This document shows, piece by piece, positions 1 to 4,857 of a DNA stretch of 5,424 nucleotides. The number at the start of each line of letters is the position of its first letter. Within the stretch, counting starts at the first letter, position 1. This DNA is from an uncultured Lachnospiraceae bacterium. Its GTDB lineage: Bacteria; Bacillota; Clostridia; Lachnospirales; Lachnospiraceae. The stretch spans positions 1 to 5,424 of the forward strand of contig CAJOQS010000152.1 of assembly GCA_905236925.1 (NCBI GenBank), read 5' to 3'. The position numbers and the translations under genes were made by a program. Under the pieces are notes generated by a model, which was not told where the DNA came from, ran no database searches, and saw only the letters and a list, made by a program, of their open reading frames with translations.

Positions 1-594
1 AACGAGTCGAATTACAGAGAAAGATTGAAGAACGCGGGCGGGATCATCGTTCCGGGCGGCTTCGGAGACCGCGGAATTGAGGGCATGATCCTTTCCGCGA
101 AATACGCGCGCGAGGAGAAGGTACCGTATCTTGGCATCTGCCTCGGAATGCAGATATCCGTTATCGAGTTCGCAAGACATGTTGCGGGCATTGCGGACGC
201 ATGCTCGGGTGAGTCGGCCAATGCCACGGAGCACAAGGTCATCGACTTCATGCCCGGACAGTCCGACGAAGTGGACAAGGGCGGTACGCTGCGTCTGGGC
301 AGCTATCCCTGCGTGATCAGCGAAGGAACGCTGATGGAGCGCTGCTACGGTGAAAAGGAGATCAGAGAGAGGCACCGCCACAGATACGAGTTCAACAACG
401 ACTACAGAGAGGTGCTTACAAAGGCCGGTCTGGTGCTTTCGGGAATCTCGCCCGACGGCAATCTGGTTGAAACCGTGGAACTCAAGGACCATCCCTTCTT
501 CCTGGGCGTCCAGTATCATCCCGAATTCAAATCAAGACCCAACAGGCCGCATCCCGTTTTCAGAGGCTTTGTCGAGGCATCAATCAAAGATTGA
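1..594 (+). CDS. pyrG: CTP synthase, C-terminal glutaminase part (5'-truncated by window)
   Basis: CTP synthase aminates UTP to CTP in the cytoplasm using ATP and glutamine, the last step of pyrimidine nucleotide synthesis. The frame is open from base 1 and ends at TGA 592-594, giving 197 residues. The family is about 535 residues long, so the amidoligase domain and the start lie outside the window. What is seen is the class I glutamine amidotransferase domain: PGGFGDRG (fragment residues 18-25) at the oxyanion region, nucleophile Cys47 in GICLGMQ, and His173 and Glu175 in YHPEF completing the triad. CTP-synthase-specific stretches are GGTLRLG, RHRHRYEFNN (124-133), SGISPDGNLVE and the tail KSRPNRPHP. 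All key residues are intact. A hairpin with a T-tract 65 nt downstream probably ends the transcript. Identification is close to certain. Confidence 0.97.
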   Translation, partial: NESNYRERLKNAGGIIVPGGFGDRGIEGMILSAKYAREEKVPYLGICLGMQISVIEFARHVAGIADACSGESANATEHKVIDFMPGQSDEVDKGGTLRLGSYPCVISEGTLMERCYGEKEIRERHRHRYEFNNDYREVLTKAGLVLSGISPDGNLVETVELKDHPFFLGVQYHPEFKSRPNRPHPVFRGFVEASIKD

Positions 595-656
595 GCCAAA
601 GCCGGAGAATCCGATCAGAAATGAAAAATAATACATGAAGAGTATAAGGATAATAC

Positions 657-706
657 AGCTCCGTTCTGGTATAATGTAAGCAGATATCAGAACGGAGGCT
701 TTTTTT
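657..706 (+). terminator. Rho-independent terminator-like hairpin downstream of pyrG
   Basis: The arms 659-672 and 684-697 pair over 14 bp with a single G-U pair (669/687) and an 11-nt loop (673-683). With one bulged G (698), two more pairs form at 657-658 with 699-700. Seven T residues follow at 700-706. This has the form of an intrinsic terminator for transcripts arriving from pyrG. It is unusual because its 3' arm contains GGAGG (694-698), the ribosome binding site of the GH4 gene, and its 5' arm and loop contain a -10 promoter element. Pairing is seen directly; termination is inferred. Confidence 0.75.
667..675 (+). promoter_or_regulatory. Extended -10 promoter for the GH4 gene, inside the hairpin
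   Basis: TGG followed by TATAAT (670-675) is a perfect extended -10 element. The -35 position (647-652, AGGATA, 17-bp spacing) matches only 3 of 6 consensus bases, as is common for extended -10 promoters. Transcription would start near 681-683, downstream of the hairpin's 5' arm. That mRNA could not form the hairpin, and its GGAGG ribosome binding site (694-698, 11 nt before the ATG at 710) would stay free. The promoter call is from sequence match only. Confidence 0.55.
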
Positions 707-709
707 GGA

Positions 710-2116
710 ATGAGATACACTAACGAAAAGGTAGAAGATCTGAGCATAGCCTACATCGGAGGCGGATCGAGAGGATGGGCATGGACCTTCATGACGGATC
801 TGGCTCTGGAACCGCAGCTTTCCGGCACGATAAGGCTATATGACATTGACAGTGCAGCCGCAGAAAACAATGCCGTTATAGGAAACCGTGTTTCCGAAAG
901 GCCGGATGCGGTGGGCAAATGGAACTATACTGTGTGCGAGACGCTGAAAGAAGCTCTGACCGGCGCGGATTTTGTCATAATCTCCATCCTGCCTGGAACC
1001 TTCGACGAAATGGAATCCGATGTCCATACGCCGGAGAGGCTGGGGATCTATCAGTCTGTCGGCGATACGGCCGGACCCGGCGGAATGATCAGGGCGCTCA
1101 GAACTCTGCCCATGTTCGCTGAAATCGCGGAAGCGATAAAGGAGTATTCTCCGGATGCATGGGTCATAAACTACACAAACCCCATGTCGCTGTGCGTGAA
1201 GACACTGTACCATTTCTTCCCTCAGATCAAGGCATTCGGATGCTGCCATGAGGTGTTCGGGACACAGGAGCTTCTTGCGGGGATCCTTCAGAAGGAAGGC
1301 TATGTGAAGGAGAGACCGGACCGTCACGACATCTGTGTCAATGTACTGGGTATCAACCATTTTACATGGTTTGACAGGGCGTCCTATAAGGGAATCGATC
1401 TGTTCCCGGTTTATCGCGCCTATATTGAGAAGAATTTTGAATTCGGCTGGGAGCCGGATGAAACCGTTAACTGGCTTAATCGCCACTTCATCTGCAGGCA
1501 TCGCGTGAAGTTTGATCTGTTCAACAGATACGGGCTGATAGCTGCGGCGGGAGACAGGCATCTGGCGGAATTCATGCCGGGAGATATTTATCTTAAGGAT
1601 CCCGACACTGTCGAAGGCTGGGGCTTTGACCTGACTCCTGTCAGCTGGAGAAAGGAAGACCTGAAGGACCGTCTTGCAAAGTCGGCAAGACTTGTCTCGG
1701 GCGAGGAGGAGCTGGAACTGAAGCCCACGGGCGAAGAAGGGATACTGCTGATAAAGGCCCTGTGCGGCCTTACAAGGGTCATCAGCAATGTCAATATACC
1801 CAATAACGCTATGCAGATACCGAATCTGCCTTCCGGCGCCGTGGTGGAGACCAACGCTGTATTTGATCGGGATTCGATCAGACCGGTCGCTGCGGGCAAG
1901 CTTCCGGAACAGATATATGCGCTCGTGATACCGCATGTGCGCAATCACGAGCGGATACTCAGGGCAGCCTTCAGCCATGACCGCAGCCTTGTAAAAGAAG
2001 CATTTATGACAGATCCGCAGATTTCGGGACGTGTATCGGAAGAAGAAGTATCAAAGCTCGTCGACGACATGCTCGGCGCTACAATGAAATATCTCCCCGA
2101 AGGCTGGAAAAGATGA
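710..2116 (+). CDS. Glycoside hydrolase family 4, NAD- and metal-dependent glycosidase (alpha-glucosidase/alpha-galactosidase class)
   Basis: GH4 enzymes cleave glycosides in the cytoplasm by a redox-elimination mechanism that uses NAD+ and a divalent metal, usually Mn2+. The 468-residue length is normal for the family. Seen in order: Rossmann glycine motif IGGGSRGW (16-23), ribose-binding acidic end LYDID (43-47), QSVGDTAGPGG (115-125), NPM (157-159), metal-ligand motif CHEV (179-182), GINHFTWF (214-221) with the second metal-ligand His217, and GDRHLAEF (281-288). The CHE form, as opposed to CN(V/I) in phospho-glycosidases, points to a non-phosphorylated substrate. CHEV has been linked to alpha-glucosidases and CHSV to alpha-galactosidases, so alpha-glucosidase is the better guess, but the substrate is not settled. 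GGAGG lies 11 nt before the ATG. No transporter or regulator gene sits beside it in the window, so the sugar cannot be read from context. Confidence 0.93.
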   Translation: MRYTNEKVEDLSIAYIGGGSRGWAWTFMTDLALEPQLSGTIRLYDIDSAAAENNAVIGNRVSERPDAVGKWNYTVCETLKEALTGADFVIISILPGTFDEMESDVHTPERLGIYQSVGDTAGPGGMIRALRTLPMFAEIAEAIKEYSPDAWVINYTNPMSLCVKTLYHFFPQIKAFGCCHEVFGTQELLAGILQKEGYVKERPDRHDICVNVLGINHFTWFDRASYKGIDLFPVYRAYIEKNFEFGWEPDETVNWLNRHFICRHRVKFDLFNRYGLIAAAGDRHLAEFMPGDIYLKDPDTVEGWGFDLTPVSWRKEDLKDRLAKSARLVSGEEELELKPTGEEGILLIKALCGLTRVISNVNIPNNAMQIPNLPSGAVVETNAVFDRDSIRPVAAGKLPEQIYALVIPHVRNHERILRAAFSHDRSLVKEAFMTDPQISGRVSEEEVSKLVDDMLGATMKYLPEGWKR

Positions 2117-2126
2117 ATACAGCAAA

Positions 2127-2165
2127 GGCGCAGGCGGTAGAAACCGTCTGCGCCCTTCTCTTTTA
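2127..2165 (+). terminator. Rho-independent terminator after the GH4 gene
   Basis: The arms 2127-2138 and 2143-2154 form a 12-bp GC-rich stem with one G-U pair and a 4-nt AGAA loop. A pyrimidine/T-rich tail follows (2155-2165). It starts 10 nt after the GH4 stop codon and lies in the 68-bp gap between two convergent genes. Read from the minus strand the tail is less T-rich, so it may end the SDR transcript only weakly. Confidence 0.85.
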
Positions 2166-2184
2166 TGAAGAATGGAATTGGAAA

Positions 2185-2973
2185 TCAGCTTGTGGGTGAA
2201 ACCTTCGAATCAACATGCATTCCCATACCTGCGGTATGAGCGGAAACCTCGGAAGCGAGGAACAGAACAGCGTCGGCAACCTCTTCGGGCTTAGCATAAC
2301 GCTTGTCCATAGCATACTGACCTGCGATGGCAGCCATAGCCTGCTCGTGAGTCATGGTGTCGCCGAAGAAATCCTTCTCGATGCGGACCATCATGGGAGT
2401 GTCTACAGGGCCGGGGCAGATGTAGTTTACGTGAACGCCTACGGGGCCGAGCTCCATAGCGATGCACTTGGTAAGACCTGCAACGGCGTACTTCGAAGAA
2501 ACGTAAGCACTGTTGCCTGCGGTGGGCTCATATGCAGCAGCGGAAGCGATAACTACTATCGAACCGGACTGCTTCTCAATAAGAGTGGGAGCGGCGTACT
2601 TCATAAGGAGCATAACCGAGAATACGTTAAGCATGTAGGTCTGCTCGAACAGATCGAGAGTCATGTCCTGAACGGGATGTGACTTGCCTTCGTAGCCTGC
2701 GTTGGGGATAACAACATCAAGAGTGCCGAACTTGGCCTTTGCGCTCTCAACCAGCTTCCTGATGTCTTCTTCTTTGTTCATGTCAGCAACAAATCCTGCA
2801 ACCTGACCGGGTGCTGCGTTTAACGAGGGGATAAGATCATCGATCTTGCTCTGAGAGGTGGATGAAAAAGCCACCTTTGCGCCCTCTGCGAGGAATGCCT
2901 TGACAATTGCGGTTCCGATTCCGCCTGTTCCGCCGGTAACCAGAACAACCTTATCTTTTAACTTAAGATCCAT
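2185..2973 (-). CDS. Short-chain dehydrogenase/reductase (SDR), classical type
   Basis: A cytoplasmic NAD(P)(H)-dependent oxidoreductase of 262 residues, a usual length for classical SDRs. Seen: cofactor motif TGGTGGIG (13-20), D64 in the FVADM stretch, NAG (91-93), catalytic Asn116, Ser144, Tyr157 and Lys161 in YVSSK, and PGPVDTP after the active site. After strand 2 there is SSTS and no Asp, which favours NADP(H); this is an inference. The C-terminus reads MHVDS where most relatives have VDGG, and runs on to KVSPTS. The start was set at 2973 because AAGGAGG (2979-2985) lies 5 nt upstream. An ATG 12 codons further out, at 3009, has no such site. Codon use is strongly biased: 10 of 13 Ile codons are ATC, GTT is the main Val codon and AGA is absent. 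Its neighbours favour ATA and AGA/AGG more. With its promoter this suggests high expression. The substrate is unknown; FabG-like and hydroxysteroid-type roles are both possible. Confidence 0.93.
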   Translation of the reverse strand: MDLKLKDKVVLVTGGTGGIGTAIVKAFLAEGAKVAFSSTSQSKIDDLIPSLNAAPGQVAGFVADMNKEEDIRKLVESAKAKFGTLDVVIPNAGYEGKSHPVQDMTLDLFEQTYMLNVFSVMLLMKYAAPTLIEKQSGSIVVIASAAAYEPTAGNSAYVSSKYAVAGLTKCIAMELGPVGVHVNYICPGPVDTPMMVRIEKDFFGDTMTHEQAMAAIAGQYAMDKRYAKPEEVADAVLFLASEVSAHTAGMGMHVDSKVSPTS

Positions 2974-2993
2974 AAAAGCCTCCTTTTCAGATG

Positions 2994-3007
2994 GTATATT
3001 GATATAC
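2994..3007. promoter_or_regulatory. Short palindrome in the SDR leader
   Basis: GTATAT and ATATAC form perfect 6-bp arms around a TG centre. It lies about 17-30 nt downstream of the predicted SDR transcription start, a position that would suit a repressor operator. It is short and AT-only at its core, so chance is a real alternative. Confidence 0.2.
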
Positions 3008-3030
3008 ACCGTATCGATTATTACTATGGT

Positions 3031-3059
3031 ATTGTATAGCCAAATTTATGATCTGTCAA
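3031..3059 (-). promoter_or_regulatory. Near-consensus sigma-A promoter of the SDR gene
   Basis: On the minus strand, TTGACA (3059-3054) is a perfect -35 and TACAAT (3036-3031) a 5-of-6 -10, with the ideal 17-bp spacing. An AT-rich tract just upstream (3060-3070) resembles an UP element. The predicted start near 3024 gives a leader of about 50 nt before the ATG at 2973. This is the best promoter match in the window. Confidence 0.8.
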
Positions 3060-3074
3060 TTAATTATTTTCTGC

Positions 3075-3104
3075 TTGTGGGGGCGTGAGCGTATATGCTA
3101 TATT
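3075..3104 (+). promoter_or_regulatory. Probable purC promoter
   Basis: TTGTGG (3075-3080) as -35, an 18-bp spacer and TATATT (3099-3104) as -10, preceded by TGC (3096-3098), which makes an extended -10. The predicted start near 3111 gives a leader of about 69 nt. It is back to back with the SDR promoter; the two -35 boxes are 15 bp apart. No PurR-type box or purine riboswitch core was recognised. Confidence 0.5.
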
Positions 3105-3122
3105 TTATACGGAGAGTAAAGA

Positions 3123-3179
3123 TTTTCCGCGTTTAGCGGACCGGAAAAGGAGGAGGGCTGCGCTGCGGCCTATACGAAG
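3123..3179 (+). promoter_or_regulatory. Structured purC leader with distant ribosome binding site
   Basis: The only strong ribosome binding site is AAGGAGG (3147-3153), 26 nt before the ATG at 3180, too far for normal use. Between them, 3156-3161 and 3165-3170 can pair (6 bp, one G-U, 3-nt loop). Folding would cut the effective spacing to about 11 nt. Upstream, 3123-3129 can pair with 3142-3148, covering the A-rich start of the binding site. Alternatively 3126-3130 can pair with 3136-3140, leaving it open; the two folds exclude each other. The pairings are seen; any regulatory use is inferred. Confidence 0.45.
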
Positions 3180-4055
3180 ATGAAAGAATATGTACCCGTG
3201 AAGTCCGGAAAGGTCAGAGAGATCTACGACCTCGGAGACAAAATGATACTTGTGGCATCCGACAGGATCAGCTGTTTTGACGTTATCCTGCACAACGTTA
3301 TCAAGGGAAAAGGCAATGTGCTCACACAGATGTCCAGGTTCTGGTTTGATATGACCGAGGATATCGTGCCCAACCATATGATCTCGGTTGACGCCAAGGA
3401 CATGCCCGAGTATTTCGGAACGCCGGAATTTGCCGGCAAGTGCATGCTTGTAAAGAAGCTGCGCATGCTCCCTGTGGAATGCATCGTTCGCGGATATATC
3501 TCGGGATCCGGCTGGAAGAGCTACAAGGAGGACAGGACGGTGTGCGGCATCAAGCTGCCTGAGGGTCTTAAGGAATCCGACAAGCTGCCCGAGCCTATCT
3601 TCACACCTTCCACAAAGGAAGAACTCGGCGACCACGACGTCAATATTTCCTATGACGAGTGCGTGGAGCATCTTGAGAAATACTATCCCGGAAAGGGACG
3701 CAGATACGCTGAGCAGATCCGCGACTATACGATCGCGATCTATAAGAAATGTGCGGATTACGCCCTTACGAAGGGTATAATCATAGCGGATACGAAATTT
3801 GAATTCGGTCTCGACGAGAACGACAATATCGTTGTCGGTGATGAGATGCTGACACCCGATTCGTCCAGGTTCTGGCCCGCGGACAGGTATGAGCCCGGCC
3901 ACGGACAGCCCTCGTTCGACAAGCAGTTCGCGCGTGACTGGCTTCTCGCGAACCCTCATGACGACTGGACTCTTCCCGAGGATGTGGCGCAGAAGACCAT
4001 CGACATTTATCTGAAGGGCTACGAGCTGATCACGGGGAAAAAGCTCGACGTATGA
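3180..4055 (+). CDS. purC: Phosphoribosylaminoimidazole-succinocarboxamide synthase (SAICAR synthase)
   Basis: PurC joins CAIR and aspartate using ATP to make SAICAR in de novo purine synthesis, in the cytoplasm. The 291-residue protein belongs to the longer form; the B. subtilis and E. coli types are about 235-240 residues. Seen in order: GKVREIY (10-16), ASDRISCFD (26-34), family signature PVECIVRGYISGSGW (98-112), FTPSTKEELGDHD (141-153), second signature IIADTKFEFG (201-210), DEMLTPDSSRFW (221-232) and GQPSFDKQ (242-249). All conserved blocks are present. The ATG at 3180 is the only start codon in frame near the conserved N-terminus, as no ATG, GTG or TTG lies between it and the ribosome binding site. 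No other pur gene is adjacent, and the gene faces a convergent neighbour, so it is probably transcribed alone. Confidence 0.97.
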   Translation: MKEYVPVKSGKVREIYDLGDKMILVASDRISCFDVILHNVIKGKGNVLTQMSRFWFDMTEDIVPNHMISVDAKDMPEYFGTPEFAGKCMLVKKLRMLPVECIVRGYISGSGWKSYKEDRTVCGIKLPEGLKESDKLPEPIFTPSTKEELGDHDVNISYDECVEHLEKYYPGKGRRYAEQIRDYTIAIYKKCADYALTKGIIIADTKFEFGLDENDNIVVGDEMLTPDSSRFWPADRYEPGHGQPSFDKQFARDWLLANPHDDWTLPEDVAQKTIDIYLKGYELITGKKLDV

Positions 4056-4715
4056 TCAGAGAACGGTAAGGTATATCGAGAGGAAATGAAGTATACCGCC
4101 GCCTAAAACAAAAAAGTGGAAGATCGAGTGGGCGTATTTTACCTTGTGGCCGACAGCGTACAGAATAGCTCCGACAGAGTAGGATATTCCGCCTGCGATG
4201 AGCAGGAACATTCCGGTGTGTCCGATCGAAACGGTAAGGTACTTTGCCGATAAAACGACCATCCAGCCCATGAGTACATTGATGATGCCGGAAACGACCT
4301 GATATCTGTCGACATCAAAGGCATTGAACACACAGCCTATGACGGTCAGGCCCCAGATGATCCCGAAAATGCTCCAGCCGCGGGCACCTCTCAGGCTGAC
4401 AAGCGCGTACGGAGTATAGGTCCCGGCTATCAGCAGGAAAACACTGCAGTGGTCGATGACACGCAGAATGCGTTTGGCCGTGCTGACGGGGAGCGCATGG
4501 TAAAGAGCGGACATCGTAAACAGCTCGATCATTGTAAAACCGTAAACTGCTGCACTGACTACGCCTATCGCTCCGATGATGCGGACATCGCCTGCGGCCC
4601 TGACTATTCCGAGAACGCAGCCGGCTATTGCAAGCAGTGCTCCGATGCCGTGGGAGATGGCGCTTATCAGTTCTTCTGATAATGAATACTTTGGTATGGA
4701 TATACTTCTGGCCAT
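4056..4715 (-). CDS. Hemolysin III / PAQR family membrane protein
   Basis: An integral membrane protein of 219 residues with about seven hydrophobic segments (roughly 17-38, 44-75, 84-108, 113-133, 138-157, 165-187 and 194-219). It belongs to the HlyIII (YqfA/YplQ-like) branch of the PAQR family, related to adiponectin receptors and thought to be metal-dependent lipid hydrolases. Family marks are SEELISAISHGIG near the N-terminus, SALYH (Ser69, His73), DH (88-89) and HSIFH (196-200). Ser69, His73, Asp88, His196 and His200 match the PAQR zinc-site pattern. Despite the family name a hemolytic role is not established. The start at 4715 was chosen because GAAAGG (4725-4730) lies 9 nt upstream and the family N-terminus begins here. 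The frame runs back to 4799, but the extra residues do not look conserved. Its TGA directly abuts the purC TGA. Confidence 0.93.
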   Translation of the reverse strand: MARSISIPKYSLSEELISAISHGIGALLAIAGCVLGIVRAAGDVRIIGAIGVVSAAVYGFTMIELFTMSALYHALPVSTAKRILRVIDHCSVFLLIAGTYTPYALVSLRGARGWSIFGIIWGLTVIGCVFNAFDVDRYQVVSGIINVLMGWMVVLSAKYLTVSIGHTGMFLLIAGGISYSVGAILYAVGHKVKYAHSIFHFFVLGGGILHFLSIYLTVL

Positions 4716-4770
4716 GGTTGTACGCCTTTCATATCTGATATTGCATGTGGTTTTGAATACTACATGAGAT

Positions 4771-4799
4771 AGCATAGCATAACCTGTAACACAATGCAA
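4771..4799 (-). promoter_or_regulatory. Possible promoter of the HlyIII-family gene
   Basis: On the minus strand, TTGCAT (4799-4794) and TATGCT (4776-4771) are spaced 17 bp, with TGC before the -10 giving an extended form. Matches to consensus are 3 of 6 and 4 of 6, so support is modest. The AGCATA unit is repeated in tandem on the plus strand (4771-4776 and 4776-4781). The start would be near 4764. Confidence 0.35.
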
Positions 4800-4821
4800 T
4801 GCTTTTTGAGAAAATTATGAT
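4794..4821 (+). promoter_or_regulatory. Weak candidate promoter of the lipid kinase gene
   Basis: TATGAT (4816-4821) matches the -10 consensus at 5 of 6 positions. At 16-bp spacing the -35 position is ATGCAA (4794-4799), only 3 of 6. This is the same hexamer that reads TTGCAT as the -35 of the divergent gene. Transcription would start near 4828. Position before the gene is the main support. Confidence 0.3.
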
Positions 4822-4824
4822 TTA

Positions 4825-4846
4825 TGTTCAAGTCCGTATCTGAACA
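4825..4846 (+). promoter_or_regulatory. Inverted repeat at the lipid kinase start region, possible operator
   Basis: TGTTCA (4825-4830) and TGAACA (4841-4846) are perfect 6-bp inverted arms with a 10-bp centre. The repeat straddles the predicted transcription start and ends just before the ribosome binding site AGGGGG (4848-4853). This position suits a repressor operator or a small 5' hairpin. No regulator gene is visible nearby. Confidence 0.3.
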
Positions 4847-4857
4847 CAGGGGGAACA

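Noticed and set aside
836..1978. A 380-codon open frame on the minus strand opposite the GH4 gene
   Set aside because: The GH4 frame is full length with every family motif. The antisense translation resembles no known family and lacks a clear ribosome binding site. Long antisense frames are common opposite coding DNA of this composition.
2215..2682. A 155-codon plus-strand frame inside the SDR gene
   Set aside because: It lies antisense to a complete, motif-bearing SDR. The translation looks like low-complexity shadow sequence.
2974..3009. N-terminal extension of the SDR by 12 residues
   Set aside because: AAGGAGG sits 5 nt before the ATG at 2973, and the extended start has no ribosome binding site and would begin only about 15 nt after the predicted transcription start.
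3105..3959. A 284-codon open frame on the minus strand opposite purC
   Set aside because: purC is certain in the other strand, and the antisense product shows no recognisable domain.
4070..4097. GGTATA/TATACC inverted repeat just past purC as a terminator
   Set aside because: The stem is only 6 AT-rich base pairs with a 16-nt loop, and no T-tract follows on the plus strand. It lies in the coding region of the opposite gene.
4716..4799. N-terminal extension of the HlyIII-family protein by 28 residues
   Set aside because: The extension lies over the likely promoter and lacks a ribosome binding site, while the ATG at 4715 has GAAAGG at good spacing and fits the family length.
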